Assembly (NCBI RefSeq): GCF_013366925.1
Contig: NZ_JAALDK010000001.1
Coordinates: forward strand, 62,001 to 126,000
Source of the DNA: Paraburkholderia youngii
GTDB lineage: Bacteria; Pseudomonadota; Gammaproteobacteria; Burkholderiales; Burkholderiaceae
DNA: 64,000 nucleotides
Reading direction: 5' to 3'
The notes beneath the pieces are model-generated. The model was not told the DNA's origin. It saw only the letters and a list, made by a program, of their open reading frames with translations, and did no database searches. The position numbers and the translations under genes are program-made. How positions within the stretch are numbered: position 1 is the first letter of the stretch; every line of letters starts with the position of its first letter. Positions 49,472 through 60,268 of the stretch are shown here, one piece after another.

Positions 49472-49720
49472 ACAGCCAGGCGCGGGAGAGTTCCAGCGGC
49501 GATTGCAATCGCACAGCAACCGTCAATCGCGTCACATGCAGACCGCCGTGTTTCCCATGCCACGGGCTCAACACAACGCAACGGCAAACCCCGCGACAGC
49601 ACAGCGCACCCGCTGCCCCCTCGCGAGCAAAGCCCCGGTACCCGACTTACAATCGTTTGATCTTTCGCTAATCTTGCCCGACCACCGTACGCCAACGTGC
49701 GGGGCATCACGAGAATGACC

Positions 49721-50992
49721 ATGGATATCGACCAGTACATGACCGACCTCGGCCAACGCGCTCGCCAGGCTTCGCGCGCGATGGCGCGGGCGTCGACCGC
49801 CGCGAAGAATGCCGCGCTTGCAGCCGTTGCCGAGGCGATCGAACGTGATGCCGATCTGCTGAAGGCCGCCAACGCGCGCGACCTCGAACGCGCCCGCGGC
49901 AAGGGCCACGACGCCGCATTCATCGACCGTCTGACGCTGTCCGACAAGGCGCTGAAGACGATGGTCGAAGGCCTGCGCCAGGTCGCGGCGCTGGCCGATC
50001 CGATCGGCGAAATCAGCAATCTGAAGTATCGACCGAGCGGCATCCAGGTCGGCCAGATGCGTGTGCCGCTCGGCGTGATCGGCATCATCTACGAATCGCG
50101 CCCGAACGTGACGATCGACGCGGCCGCTCTGTGCCTGAAGTCGGGCAACGCGACCATTCTGCGCGGCGGCTCGGAAGCGCTCGAATGCAATACCGCGCTC
50201 GCCAGGCTGATCGGCGAAGGGCTCGAAGCAGCCGGTCTGCCGCAGGACGCGGTGCAGGTGGTCGCGACGCCGGACCGCGCGGCGGTCGGCAAGCTGATCA
50301 CGATGACCGAATACGTCGACGTGATCGTGCCGCGCGGCGGCAAGAGTTTGATCGAGCGTCTGATGAACGAAGCGCGCGTGCCGATGATCAAGCACCTCGA
50401 CGGCATCTGCCACGTCTATGTCGACGATCGCGCGGACCTGGCGAAGGCGCTCAACGTCTGCGACAACGCGAAGACGCACCGCTACGGCACCTGCAACACG
50501 ATGGAAACGCTGCTGGTCGCGCGCGGCGTCGCGGCCGAAGTGCTGCCGCCGCTTGGGCAATTGTATCGAGGCAAGGACGTCGAGCTGCGCGTCGATGCGG
50601 CGGCGCGCGCGGTGCTGGCCGATGCGGGCGTCGGCCCGCTGGTCGACGCGACCGAGGAAGACTGGCGCACCGAATATCTGGCGCCGGTGCTCGCGATCAA
50701 GGTGGTCGACGGCATCGACGCGGCGATCGAGCACATCAACACTTATAGCTCGCAGCACACCGATGCGATCGTTACCGAAGACCACGACCGCGCGATGCGC
50801 TTCCTGCGCGAAGTCGATTCGGCGAGCGTGATGGTCAACGCGTCGACGCGTTTCGCGGACGGCTTCGAGTTCGGTCTCGGCGCCGAGATCGGCATCTCGA
50901 ACGACAAGCTGCACGCGCGCGGCCCGGTCGGACTGGAAGGGCTGACTTCGCTGAAGTACATCGTGCTCGGGCACGGCGAAGGTCGTCAATAA
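49721..50992 (+). CDS. proA: Gamma-glutamyl phosphate reductase
   Basis: Second step of proline synthesis, NADPH-dependent reduction to glutamate semialdehyde. 423 residues from the ATG at 49721; two earlier in-frame ATGs (49697, 49715) add non-conserved residues. Catalytic Cys258 in [14 protein letters not shown]. The usual partner proB is not adjacent. The gap to holA is 249 bp with no recognised feature. Confidence 0.95.
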   Translation: MDIDQYMTDLGQRARQASRAMARASTAAKNAALAAVAEAIERDADLLKAANARDLERARGKGHDAAFIDRLTLSDKALKTMVEGLRQVAALADPIGEISNLKYRPSGIQVGQMRVPLGVIGIIYESRPNVTIDAAALCLKSGNATILRGGSEALECNTALARLIGEGLEAAGLPQDAVQVVATPDRAAVGKLITMTEYVDVIVPRGGKSLIERLMNEARVPMIKHLDGICHVYVDDRADLAKALNVCDNAKTHRYGTCNTMETLLVARGVAAEVLPPLGQLYRGKDVELRVDAAARAVLADAGVGPLVDATEEDWRTEYLAPVLAIKVVDGIDAAIEHINTYSSQHTDAIVTEDHDRAMRFLREVDSASVMVNASTRFADGFEFGLGAEIGISNDKLHARGPVGLEGLTSLKYIVLGHGEGRQ

Positions 50993-51052
50993 GCGCGCAG
51001 CGAAGCACCGCCACAACGAACACAACAACAAGAACCACAAGGACCCCCGCCG

Positions 51053-51469
51053 ATGCTTTGGGTAAAGACGTTTCACATCGTGTTGATTGCCTCCTGGTTT
51101 GCCGGCCTGTTCTATCTGCCGCGCATCTTCGTCAATCTGGCGATGGAAACGGAACCCGCCGCGACGGCGCGTCTTCTGCTGATGGCGCGCAAGCTGTTCC
51201 GCTTCATGAGCTTCATCGCGGTGCCCGCGATCGCGTGCGGCTTGTGGTTGTGGCTCGTGATCGGCATCGGCAGCGGGCAGGGCTGGATTCACGCGAAGGT
51301 CGGCGTGGTCGTGCTGCTCGTCATCTATCACGCGTATTGCGGCGTGCTGCTGCGCAGGTTCGAGCGCGGCGAAAATCGCCGCTCGGACAAGTGGTATCGG
51401 ATGTTCAACGAGCTGCCGGTGCTCGGTATGCTCGCGGCGGTCGCGCTGGTGGTGATCAAGCCGTTCTGA
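51053..51469 (+). CDS. HemJ-like (CopD/UPF0093) membrane protein
   Basis: 138 residues with four membrane helices. WVKTFHIVLIASWFAGLFYLP and the later GWIHAKVGVVVLLVIYH contain the conserved His and Lys of HemJ-type protoporphyrinogen oxidases, which oxidise protoporphyrinogen IX in heme synthesis. The CopD-like annotation in older records refers to the same fold. HemJ is common in beta-proteobacteria lacking HemG. A terminator follows. Confidence 0.8.
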   Translation: MLWVKTFHIVLIASWFAGLFYLPRIFVNLAMETEPAATARLLLMARKLFRFMSFIAVPAIACGLWLWLVIGIGSGQGWIHAKVGVVVLLVIYHAYCGVLLRRFERGENRRSDKWYRMFNELPVLGMLAAVALVVIKPF

Positions 51470-51505
51470 GCGGCTGACGGCGTTAAGCTGGGCGCTGGAA
51501 AAGAC

Positions 51506-51546
51506 AAAAGGGCGGTGTGCCGGTTGAATGGCACACCGCCCTTTTT
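51506..51546. terminator. Strong bidirectional terminator between hemJ-like and hexR
   Basis: GGGCGGTGTGCC (51510-51521), loop GGTTGAAT, GGCACACCGCCC (51530-51541), then TTTTT; AAAA precedes. 12-bp perfect stem. Confidence 0.9.
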
Positions 51547-51581
51547 CGTTATGCCCGTCGTTCCACTCTTATCGGAGCGGA

Positions 51582-52427
51582 TTACCCCTGTGAGTTCACC
51601 CGCCGCCGGTGTATCACTTCCTTCGTCTGCGCGAGCTTCTCCACCAGTTCGGGCCCGCGGCTCAGCGCGACGCCGACCGCCAGAATGTCGCCGATCGCCA
51701 GATGCGACACGCGCGAGGTCATCGGCGAAAAGATGTCGGTGTCTTCGTCGACGTTCGCGAAGAGTCCCACGGTCGCGAGCCGGGCGAGCGGCGAGTTGCC
51801 GTGCGTGATCGCGATCACCTTCGCGCCCGTGTTCAGCGCGGCCCTCGCGGCATCGATGATGTCGCGCGTGCGGCCCGTGTTGGAAATCGCGACGACCACG
51901 TCCCCCGGCCCGAGCAGCGCGGCCGACATTAGAAACGTATGCGGGTCCGAATACGCGACGCTCGGCATGCCGAGCCGGAAGAACTTGTGCTGCACGTCGA
52001 GCGCGGCGATGCCCGAGCCGCCCGCGCCATAGAACTCGATGCGCTTCGCCTGCGCGAGCATGTCGATCGCCGCCGCGACGCTATCCGACGACAGATTGTT
52101 GCGCACCTGAATCAGCGCGCCGATGGTCCGGTCGAGCACTTTCGCGGCGACGCCCGGCGTCGGCTCGTCGGGCCGCACGTCGCGATAGACGGCGGGCACT
52201 TCGCTGGCGATGCCTTGCGCAAGCCGGATCTTGAATTCGCGAAAGCCGGAAAAACCGAGCGCGTGACAGAAGCGCGCGATCGTCGGCTGACTCACGCCGG
52301 CGCGCGCGGCGACCTCGGTCATCGACAGATCGAGCACCTCGCGCGGTGCCTCGATCACATAATCGGCCAGCTTGCGCTCGGACGGGCGCAGCTGATCACG
52401 CATCTCTTCCACCTGGGACAGCATCAT
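51582..52427 (-). CDS. hexR: HexR-type RpiR-family regulator of the Entner-Doudoroff genes
   Basis: 281 residues from ATG 52427 (or 52424). The N-terminal RpiR helix-turn-helix contains LDLSMTEVAARAGVSQPTIA, then RFCHALG; the SIS sugar-phosphate domain includes FYGAGGSGIAALDVQHKFFR and VVVAISNTGRTRD. The whole resembles Pseudomonas HexR, which binds KDPG. An in-frame TTG at 52502 lies inside the operator and is not a believable start. It diverges from edd and faces two HexR-like operators. Confidence 0.9.
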   Translation of the reverse strand: MMLSQVEEMRDQLRPSERKLADYVIEAPREVLDLSMTEVAARAGVSQPTIARFCHALGFSGFREFKIRLAQGIASEVPAVYRDVRPDEPTPGVAAKVLDRTIGALIQVRNNLSSDSVAAAIDMLAQAKRIEFYGAGGSGIAALDVQHKFFRLGMPSVAYSDPHTFLMSAALLGPGDVVVAISNTGRTRDIIDAARAALNTGAKVIAITHGNSPLARLATVGLFANVDEDTDIFSPMTSRVSHLAIGDILAVGVALSRGPELVEKLAQTKEVIHRRRVNSQG

Positions 52428-52460
52428 CGGAAAACTCGCACTATGCTGAAGAACGTGTGG

Positions 52461-52489
52461 ACTATATCCGATTGGTCGTTGGCGCACAA
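52461..52489 (-). promoter_or_regulatory. Candidate hexR promoter
   Basis: On the minus strand TTGTGC (52484-52489), 17 bp, TATAGT (52461-52466), 34 bp from the hexR start. The HexR-like palindrome at 52494-52512 sits immediately upstream of the -35. Confidence 0.4.
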
Positions 52490-52493
52490 AAGC

Positions 52494-52512
52494 TATGTAC
52501 AAAAACTACATA
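52494..52512. promoter_or_regulatory. HexR-type operator, distal
   Basis: TATGTACAAAAACTACATA: perfect 6-bp arms TATGTA/TACATA around a 7-bp A-rich centre. The core TGTA-N7-TACA matches the published 15-bp HexR pattern (TGTA...TACA). Confidence 0.7.
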
Positions 52513-52618
52513 TCGGCGCGTAAGTGTATTCCCTGGGTTTCGGCTGCAAAGCGCCGAGACGCCGCCAATTGGGCGACTCGGCGATTCTCGCGATGCGGCA
52601 CCGCAACAGCGGTCGTAT

Positions 52619-52647
52619 TTGCGATCATGTAGTTTTTCTACTAATAT
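52619..52647 (+). promoter_or_regulatory. Candidate edd promoter overlapping the proximal HexR site
   Basis: TTGCGA (52619-52624), 17 bp, TAATAT (52642-52647), 79 bp before edd. The HexR-like site occupies the spacer, so a bound repressor would exclude RNA polymerase. Confidence 0.55.
52628..52642. promoter_or_regulatory. HexR-type operator, proximal
   Basis: TGTAGTTTTTCTACT, matching TGTA-N7-TACA at 14 of 15 fixed-plus-spaced positions (final T instead of A). It lies within the spacer of the edd promoter. Confidence 0.6.
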
Positions 52648-52725
52648 GGCGTGGTTCGATATCACAACCCCGCGATACCGCCTGGTGTCATGCGTGCGCC
52701 TGCCGCCAGCGACGAAGGAGCTCCG

Positions 52726-54690
52726 ATGGTTTCCCCGCATTCGCAATTGTTGAAGGTCACGCAACGCGTGATCGAGCGCAGCAAGCCCACGCGTGAAGCG
52801 TATCTGGCCCGCATCCAGCATGCGCAGGGGCGCTTTCCGGCACGCGGCGCGTTGTCGTGCGCGAACCTCGCCCACGGTTTCGCCGGTCTCGAAGGCAACG
52901 ACAAGCTCGTGATCAAGCAGATCCGCGAGCCGAACATCGGCATCGTGTCGTCGTACAACGAGATGCTGTCGGCGCACGCGCCGTACAAAAACTACCCGGA
53001 CATCATCAAACAGGCCGCGCGCGAAAACGGCGGCGTCGCGCAATTCGCGGGCGGCGTGCCGGCGATGTGCGACGGCATCACGCAGGGCAACGCGGGCATG
53101 GAGCTGTCGCTGTTCTCGCGCGAAGTGATCGCGATGAGCACGGCCGTCGCGCTCACCCACAACATGTTCGACGCCGCGCTGTGCCTCGGCATTTGCGACA
53201 AGATCGTGCCGGGCCTGCTGATCGGCGCGCTGCAATTCGGCCATCTGCCGACCATCTTCGTGCCGGCCGGTCCGATGACGAGCGGCCTGTCCAACGACGA
53301 CAAAGCCAAGACGCGCCAGCAGTTCGCGACCGGCCAGTGCGGCCGCGACGCGCTGCTCGAAGCGGAAGCGGCCGCATATCACAGCCACGGCACCTGCACG
53401 TTCTATGGCACCGCGAACAGCAACCAGATGCTGATGGAAGTGATGGGCCTGCATCTGCCGGGCTCGGCCTTCGTGCATCCGCACACGCCGCTGCGCGACG
53501 CGCTGACGGCCCAGGCCGCGCGCCGCGTGCTCGACCTGACGGTCGAGCGCGGCCAATACATGCCGATCGGCCATGTGATCGACGAGAAGGCGATCGTCAA
53601 CGGCATCGTCGCGCTGCTGGCAACCGGCGGCTCGACCAATCACACGCTGCACCTCGTCGCGATCGCGCGCGCGGCCGGCATCGTGATCGACTGGGACGAC
53701 TTCGACACGCTGTCGCAGGCGGTGCCGCTGCTCGCGAAGATCTATCCGAACGGCAAGGCCGACGTGAACCACTTCCACGCGGCGGGCGGCGTCGCGTTCC
53801 TCGTGCGCAATCTGCTCCAAGGCGGTCTGCTGCATGAAGACGTCAACACCGTCGCGGGCAAGGGCCTGAAGCGCTACACCGAGGAGCCCAAGCTGCTCGA
53901 CGGCAAACTGCAATGGGTCGCGGGCGTCGAGGCGAGCGCGGATACCGCGGTGCTGCGCGGCATCCAGGAGCCATTCCAGCCGGACGGCGGCCTGCGTCTG
54001 ATGCAGGGCAAGCTCGGCCGCGGCGTGATCAAGATCTCGGCGGTCGCGGCGCAGCATCGCAAGGTGAAGGCGCCGGCAGTCGTGTTCGATTCGCAGGAAG
54101 CGGTGCAGGAAGCATTCGACAAGGGCGAGCTCAAGCGCGACTTCATCGCGGTGGTGCGCTTCCAGGGCGCCCGTGCAAACGGCATGCCCGAGTTACATCG
54201 TTTGACGCCGCTGCTCGGTGTGTTGCAGGATCAGGGTTTCCATGTCGCTTTGGTGACCGACGGCCGTATGTCGGGCGCGTCGGGCAAGGTGCCGGCGGTC
54301 ATTCATGTTTCGCCGGAAGCGTTGCTGCAAGGCCCGCTCGGCAAGGTCCGCACGGGCGACACGCTGGTCATCGACGCCGAAGCGGGCGTGCTCGACATCG
54401 AGATCGACGCAGCCGAATGGGCCGCGCGTCCGAACGCCGAGCCGCTGCATCAGGCGGACAACGAAGCCGGCTTCGGCCGCGAGCTGTTCGGCGTGTTCCG
54501 TGCGGCGGCGGCACCTGCGGAGCAAGGCGCGTCGGTGTTCGGCAAGCTGATCGGCGAGGGCGGCGCGCTCGACGGCCAGCACGGCCACGGCAGCCACCAC
54601 AAGCACGGCGACAAGCACGCCCATCAATCGAGCAGCCATCACACGAGCACCGCGCAAGCCGGCGCGGCGCTGCAGAAACAAGGAGTCTGA
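52726..54690 (+). CDS. edd: 6-phosphogluconate dehydratase with a His-rich C-terminal tail
   Basis: 654 residues from ATG 52726 (GGAG five bases upstream). [4Fe-4S] dehydratase making [52 protein letters not shown] contain the cluster cysteines; [15 protein letters not shown] is near the end of the family domain. The E. coli enzyme has 603 residues; here the last 38 residues (617-654) form a tail with nine His ([18 protein letters not shown]) and then Ala/Ser. Eda follows two bases later. Confidence 0.94.
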   Translation: MVSPHSQLLKVTQRVIERSKPTREAYLARIQHAQGRFPARGALSCANLAHGFAGLEGNDKLVIKQIREPNIGIVSSYNEMLSAHAPYKNYPDIIKQAARENGGVAQFAGGVPAMCDGITQGNAGMELSLFSREVIAMSTAVALTHNMFDAALCLGICDKIVPGLLIGALQFGHLPTIFVPAGPMTSGLSNDDKAKTRQQFATGQCGRDALLEAEAAAYHSHGTCTFYGTANSNQMLMEVMGLHLPGSAFVHPHTPLRDALTAQAARRVLDLTVERGQYMPIGHVIDEKAIVNGIVALLATGGSTNHTLHLVAIARAAGIVIDWDDFDTLSQAVPLLAKIYPNGKADVNHFHAAGGVAFLVRNLLQGGLLHEDVNTVAGKGLKRYTEEPKLLDGKLQWVAGVEASADTAVLRGIQEPFQPDGGLRLMQGKLGRGVIKISAVAAQHRKVKAPAVVFDSQEAVQEAFDKGELKRDFIAVVRFQGARANGMPELHRLTPLLGVLQDQGFHVALVTDGRMSGASGKVPAVIHVSPEALLQGPLGKVRTGDTLVIDAEAGVLDIEIDAAEWAARPNAEPLHQADNEAGFGRELFGVFRAAAAPAEQGASVFGKLIGEGGALDGQHGHGSHHKHGDKHAHQSSSHHTSTAQAGAALQKQGV

Positions 54691-54692
54691 CT

Positions 54693-55334
54693 ATGACGTC
54701 GAAAACAGTAAGCGATATCGTGCGCCTCGGCCCGGTGATTCCGGTGCTCGCGTTCGACACGGTCGAACAGGGCGAACACGTGTCGCGCGCGTTGCATGCG
54801 GGCGGAGTGAAGGTGCTCGAAATCACGCTGCGCACACCGGCGGGCCTCGGCGCGATCGAGCGTGCGTGCGAGCTCGCCGACGACATCGTGGTCGGTGTCG
54901 GCACGATCACGAAGCCCGAACATTGCGCCCAGGCGAAGAAGGCGGGCGCACAGTTCGGCGTGTCGCCGGGTCTGACCAATGACATGCACCAGGCCGCGCA
55001 GGATGTGGGTCTGCCGCTGCTGCCCGGCGTGATGACCCCGTCGGACATCATCCTCGCGCTCGAGCTCGGCTACGAGATCGTCAAGTTCTTCCCCGCGCAG
55101 CAGGCCGGCGGCGTGCCGATGCTGCAGGCATTCCACGGTCCGTTCCCGGCGCTGAAGTTCTGCCCGACCGGCGGCATCACGCCAGAAAGCGCACCGCACT
55201 TCCTGTCGCTGCCGAACGTGGTCTGCGTCGGCGGTTCGTGGCTCACGCCGAAGGCCGCGCTCGCCGCGCAGAACTGGGATGAGGTGACGCGCCTTGCGCG
55301 CGCCGCGAGCCAGTTGGCGGCGCCCGCACACTAA
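54693..55334 (+). CDS. eda: KDPG aldolase
   Basis: Cleaves 2-keto-3-deoxy-6-phosphogluconate to pyruvate and glyceraldehyde 3-phosphate. 213 residues. Glu43 in LEITLRTP and Schiff-base Lys131 in EIVKFFPAQQAGG are the class I aldolase residues. It starts two bases after the edd stop, with AAGGAG upstream of the ATG, so edd-eda is an operon. A terminator follows at 55379. Confidence 0.95.
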   Translation: MTSKTVSDIVRLGPVIPVLAFDTVEQGEHVSRALHAGGVKVLEITLRTPAGLGAIERACELADDIVVGVGTITKPEHCAQAKKAGAQFGVSPGLTNDMHQAAQDVGLPLLPGVMTPSDIILALELGYEIVKFFPAQQAGGVPMLQAFHGPFPALKFCPTGGITPESAPHFLSLPNVVCVGGSWLTPKAALAAQNWDEVTRLARAASQLAAPAH

Positions 55335-55378
55335 GCCCCACGACTCACCAGCGCATCGGTTGACTGAGCCGGGCCCAG

Positions 55379-55428
55379 GAGTCTCGTCGATACAGCCGCA
55401 TCAGGCTGTCGCGCCGAGACTCTTTTTT
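55379..55428 (+). terminator. Terminator after eda
   Basis: GAGTCTCG (55379-55386) pairs with CGAGACTC (55415-55422) and is followed by TTTTTT. An inner hairpin ACAGCC/GGCTGT lies within the loop. Confidence 0.85.
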
Positions 55429-55460
55429 GCTTGATATGCGTGCTGGATTTGCGCGCGTTT

Positions 55461-55479
55461 TTGAAACAAACAGTAAAAT
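55461..55479 (+). promoter_or_regulatory. AT-rich candidate promoter region of the gluconate permease gene
   Basis: TTGAAA (55461-55466) and TAAAAT (55474-55479) are in the only AT-rich part of the gap, but 7 bp apart; TTGCGC at 55449-55454 gives a 19-bp spacing to TAAAAT. No HexR-type site seen here. Confidence 0.3.
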
Positions 55480-55587
55480 TCAGCGTCCGCGCGGCCAGCC
55501 GGGTTTTCAGGCATCGCGCAGGTTGCCGTGAGACGAAGTGCCGGCCGCATCCGCACTCTGAAATCAATAAACCAAAGGAGGGGCTTC

Positions 55588-56973
55588 ATGGAATCTGCCC
55601 ACGGAAGCATGTTGCTGGTCTACGCGTTGATCGCGATCGCGTTGCTGATCTTCATGATCACGCGCCTGAAGGTCTATCCGTTTCTCGTTCTTATCATCGT
55701 GTCGTTGCTGCTGGGCCTCGTGGCCGGCATGCCGATGCAGACCATCGTCAAATCGTTCGAAACGGGTAACGGCAACACGCTCGGGCACATTGCCATCGTC
55801 GTCGGTCTCGGCACGATGCTCGGCAAGATGATGGCCGAATCGGGCGGCGCCGAGCGCGTCGCGACCACGCTGATCAACTGGTTCGGTGAGAAACACATTC
55901 ACTGGGCGATGATGGTCGTCGCGATCATCGTCGGTTTGCCGGTGTTCTTCGAAGTCGGTTTCGTGCTGCTGATTCCGATCGCGTTCAACGTCGCCAAGCG
56001 CACCAACAAATCGCTGCTGCTGGTCGGCCTGCCGATGGTCGCGGGTCTGTCCGTCGTGCATGGGCTGATTCCGCCGCACCCGGCCGCGCTGCTCGCCGTG
56101 CAGGCGTATCACGCGGACATCGGCAAGACGATCGCCTATGGTCTGATCGTCGGCATCCCCTGCGCGATCGTCGCCGGTCCGCTGTTCGCGCTGCTGGTGA
56201 GCCGGCATATCCAGTTGCCGAAGGAAAATCCGCTTGCCGCGCAGTTTCTCAGTCACGACGCGAATAACGGCAACGGCGTGGCAACCAACACACCGAAGCG
56301 CGAACTGCCGGGCTTCGGCATCACGCTGGCCACGATCCTGTTGCCGGTGGTTCTGATGCTGGTCGGCAGCTGGGCCGACCTGGTGTTCGAACCGAAGACG
56401 CTGCCGAACGATCTGCTGCGCTTCTTCGGCAACACCGACGTCGCGCTGCTGACGGCCGTGCTGGTCAGCTTCTGGACCTTCGGCGCGAGCCGCGGCTTTA
56501 ACCGCGAGCAGATCCAGAAGTTCTGCGGCGAGTGTTTGGCGCCGATCGCGGGTATTACACTGATCGTCGGTGCGGGCGGTGGTTTTGGCCGCGTGCTGTT
56601 GGATAGCGGCATTTCGAAGGAAATCACCAACGTTGCGACCGCGGTGCATCTGTCGCCGCTGCTGTTCGGCTGGATCGTCGCGGCGATGATCCGTCTCGCG
56701 ACCGGTTCGGCCACCGTTGCGATGACGACCGCCTGCGGCATCGTCGCGCCGATCGCGGCGGCGGGCGCGGTGCAAGTGAAGCCGGAACTGATGGTGCTCG
56801 CGACCGGCTCGGGCTCGCTGATCTTCTCGCACGTGAACGACGGCGGCTTCTGGCTGATCAAGGAATATTTCGGCATGACGGTGGTGCAGACCTTCAAGAC
56901 CTGGTCGCTCCTCGAAACCATCATTTCGATAATGGGGCTGGCCCTGACCTTCGCACTCGCGGCGGTCCTGTAA
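55588..56973 (+). CDS. gntT: Gluconate permease (GntP family)
   Basis: 461 residues from ATG 55588 (AAAGGAGG upstream). GntP family with about 12-14 membrane helices; GHIAIVVGLGTMLGKMMAESG and ATGSATVAMTTACGIVAPIA are family signatures, as is the FEVGFVLLIPIAF segment. It takes up gluconate for GntK. Its own upstream region suggests separate regulation from edd-eda. The symbol gntT is by similarity; GntU/GntP paralogues are possible. Confidence 0.88.
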   Translation: MESAHGSMLLVYALIAIALLIFMITRLKVYPFLVLIIVSLLLGLVAGMPMQTIVKSFETGNGNTLGHIAIVVGLGTMLGKMMAESGGAERVATTLINWFGEKHIHWAMMVVAIIVGLPVFFEVGFVLLIPIAFNVAKRTNKSLLLVGLPMVAGLSVVHGLIPPHPAALLAVQAYHADIGKTIAYGLIVGIPCAIVAGPLFALLVSRHIQLPKENPLAAQFLSHDANNGNGVATNTPKRELPGFGITLATILLPVVLMLVGSWADLVFEPKTLPNDLLRFFGNTDVALLTAVLVSFWTFGASRGFNREQIQKFCGECLAPIAGITLIVGAGGGFGRVLLDSGISKEITNVATAVHLSPLLFGWIVAAMIRLATGSATVAMTTACGIVAPIAAAGAVQVKPELMVLATGSGSLIFSHVNDGGFWLIKEYFGMTVVQTFKTWSLLETIISIMGLALTFALAAVL

Positions 56974-56983
56974 GGAGTTTCAA

Positions 56984-57478
56984 ATGATTCTGATCGCAAT
57001 GGGCGTGTCGGGCGCGGGCAAGTCTCTGATTGGCGAAATGCTGGCGGCGCGTCTGCATTGCACGTTCACCGACGGCGACGCGTTCCATAGCGCGGCGAAC
57101 AAGGAGAAGATGCACCACGGCATTCCGCTCACCGACGAAGACCGCTGGCCGTGGCTGAAGACGATCCGCGCAGCGATCGAGGAAAGGCAGAAGGCGGGCG
57201 AGACGGCGGTGTTCACGTGTTCGTCGCTGAAGCGCTCGTATCGCGACATTCTGCGTGCCGGCGACAAGGACGTGTGCTTCGTCTACCTGAAGGGTTCGCG
57301 CGAGGTGCTCTCGGAGCGTCTCGGGCATCGCACCGGGCACTTCTTCGATCCGTCGCTGCTGCAAAGCCAGCTCGATACGCTCGAGGAGCCGGGTGACGAT
57401 GAAGCGATCACGGTCAGCATCGATCTGACGCCGGAGCAGATCGTCGACGAGGCGCTCAGGCAGCTCGAAGCGCGCTGA
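56984..57478 (+). CDS. gntK: Gluconokinase
   Basis: Phosphorylates gluconate to 6-phosphogluconate, the Edd substrate. 164 residues, P-loop MGVSGAGKS beginning at residue 6 and the GntK segment FTDGDAFHSAANKEKMHHGIPLTDEDR. Ten bp after the permease stop, so co-transcribed. Together with edd and eda this gives gluconate to pyruvate and GAP. Confidence 0.94.
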   Translation: MILIAMGVSGAGKSLIGEMLAARLHCTFTDGDAFHSAANKEKMHHGIPLTDEDRWPWLKTIRAAIEERQKAGETAVFTCSSLKRSYRDILRAGDKDVCFVYLKGSREVLSERLGHRTGHFFDPSLLQSQLDTLEEPGDDEAITVSIDLTPEQIVDEALRQLEAR

Positions 57479-57490
57479 GTCTTTGATTCC

Positions 57491-57548
57491 CCGCGTTCCA
57501 GTTTCGAACGCGGGACGAAAAAAAGCCGCTCCTCGGAGCGGCTTTTTC
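57491..57548. terminator. Tandem hairpins between gntK and purB
   Basis: First CCCGCGTTC/GAACGCGGG (57491-57515), then GCCGCTCC-TC-GGAGCGGC (57526-57543) flanked by seven A and five T. The second is identical in sequence to the hairpin after gap at 36931-36948. It serves the convergent genes. Confidence 0.85.
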
Positions 57549-57573
57549 CATGAGCCGAAGCTGGACCAGCCGA

Positions 57574-59052
<1,479 letters not shown>

Positions 59053-59149
59053 TTACCACTGTGATGCGATGCGCCCGTCCGGATGCGTCGACCGCACTTC
59101 GCGCCGCTAGAATGCAGACTTCTTCCCTCTCGCAGGCAAACGCACTCGC

Positions 59150-60106
59150 ATGGAACTGAAATGGCTCGAAGACTTCATTTCGCTCGCGGAAACACGTAGC
59201 TTCAGCCGCTCGGCCGAACTGCGCCACGTCACCCAGCCGGCTTTCTCGCGCCGCATCCAGGCGCTCGAAGCGTGGCTCGGCACGGAACTGATCGACCGTT
59301 CTGTTTATCCGACGCGGCTCACGGCGGCCGGGCAGGTGTTCAACGAGCAGGCGCTCGCGATGCTGTCGCAATTCCACGAGGCGCGCGCGCTGCTGCGCGG
59401 CCACACGGCGGCGCCGCAGGCGACGATCGAGTTCGCGGTCCCGCACACGCTGTCGCTGACTTACTTTCCGCGCTGGCTGCAGCGCATCGAGGCGCAGATG
59501 GGCCCGATCCACACGCGGCTGCGCGCGCTGAACGTGCACGATGCGGCGCTGTCGCTGGTCGAAGGCGGCTGCGATCTCATGATGGGCTACCACCATCCGA
59601 GCCACCCGGTCGCGCTCGATCCGGCGCGCTACGACATGCTGACGCTCGGCCACGAGCCGATCAGCCCGTTCTCGGCGCCGACCCGCGCGGGCCGTCCGCG
59701 TCACACGCTGCCTGGCTCGGCCGACGCGCCAGCGCCGTATCTGTCGTACACGCCGAACGCGTACCTCGGGCGCATGACCGAGGTGATTCTCGCGAACGCG
59801 CCGGAGCGCCTGTACCTCGACCGGCTCTACGAAACCGACATGGCAGAGGGGCTGAAAGCGATGGCGCTCGCGGGTCACGGCATCGCGTTTCTGCCGCATA
59901 GCGCGGTCGAAGATGCGGTGGCCGAAGGCCGGCTGATCCGCCTCGATCGCGCGACGCGCGGCACACCCGAAGGGCAGCTGACGCTCAGCATGGAGATTCG
60001 CCTGTACCGCGACAAGCTCGCCGCGAAAAGCGACGACGCGCGCCAGATCCTCGTGCGGCAGTTGTGGGACGTCGTGTCGGAGGAACTCCGGCAAAGCGCC
60101 GCCTGA
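59150..60106 (+). CDS. LysR-family regulator, HypT-like
   Basis: 318 residues. The winged helix at 1-60 (MELKWLEDFISLAETRSFSR and HVTQPAFSRRIQALEAWLG) is close to E. coli HypT (YjiE), a hypochlorite-responsive regulator, and the LysR substrate domain follows. Methionines used by HypT as sensors cannot be aligned by eye. It lies 162 bp upstream of gdhA on the same strand, with a LysR-type inverted repeat between. Either an oxidant response role or control of gdhA is possible. Confidence 0.8.
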   Translation: MELKWLEDFISLAETRSFSRSAELRHVTQPAFSRRIQALEAWLGTELIDRSVYPTRLTAAGQVFNEQALAMLSQFHEARALLRGHTAAPQATIEFAVPHTLSLTYFPRWLQRIEAQMGPIHTRLRALNVHDAALSLVEGGCDLMMGYHHPSHPVALDPARYDMLTLGHEPISPFSAPTRAGRPRHTLPGSADAPAPYLSYTPNAYLGRMTEVILANAPERLYLDRLYETDMAEGLKAMALAGHGIAFLPHSAVEDAVAEGRLIRLDRATRGTPEGQLTLSMEIRLYRDKLAAKSDDARQILVRQLWDVVSEELRQSAA

Positions 60107-60170
60107 AACGCGGCATAAAACTGAAGCTCGAACCTGCGTCGCCGCGACGCGAATTTGCGGCTTTCCGAAC

Positions 60171-60191
60171 GTTATGCAAGAAAAACATAAC
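60171..60191. promoter_or_regulatory. Perfect inverted repeat upstream of gdhA
   Basis: GTTATG (60171-60176), nine bases, CATAAC (60186-60191). Contains a T-N11-A arrangement typical for LysR boxes. It lies about 80 bp before gdhA in an AT-rich stretch of the leader; candidate site for the LysR regulator encoded just upstream. Confidence 0.5.
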
Positions 60192-60268
60192 CGGATAAGG
60201 AAACGGCATTGGATTTCAATACGGCGTTTTTCCACAATGCCCGTACTCGATCAAACGCCGGAGCGTTC

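Noticed and set aside
52428..52502. Upstream TTG start for hexR at 52502
   Set aside because: It lies in the operator palindrome and in front of the candidate -10, so it would not be transcribed; the conserved N-terminus starts at 52427 or 52424.
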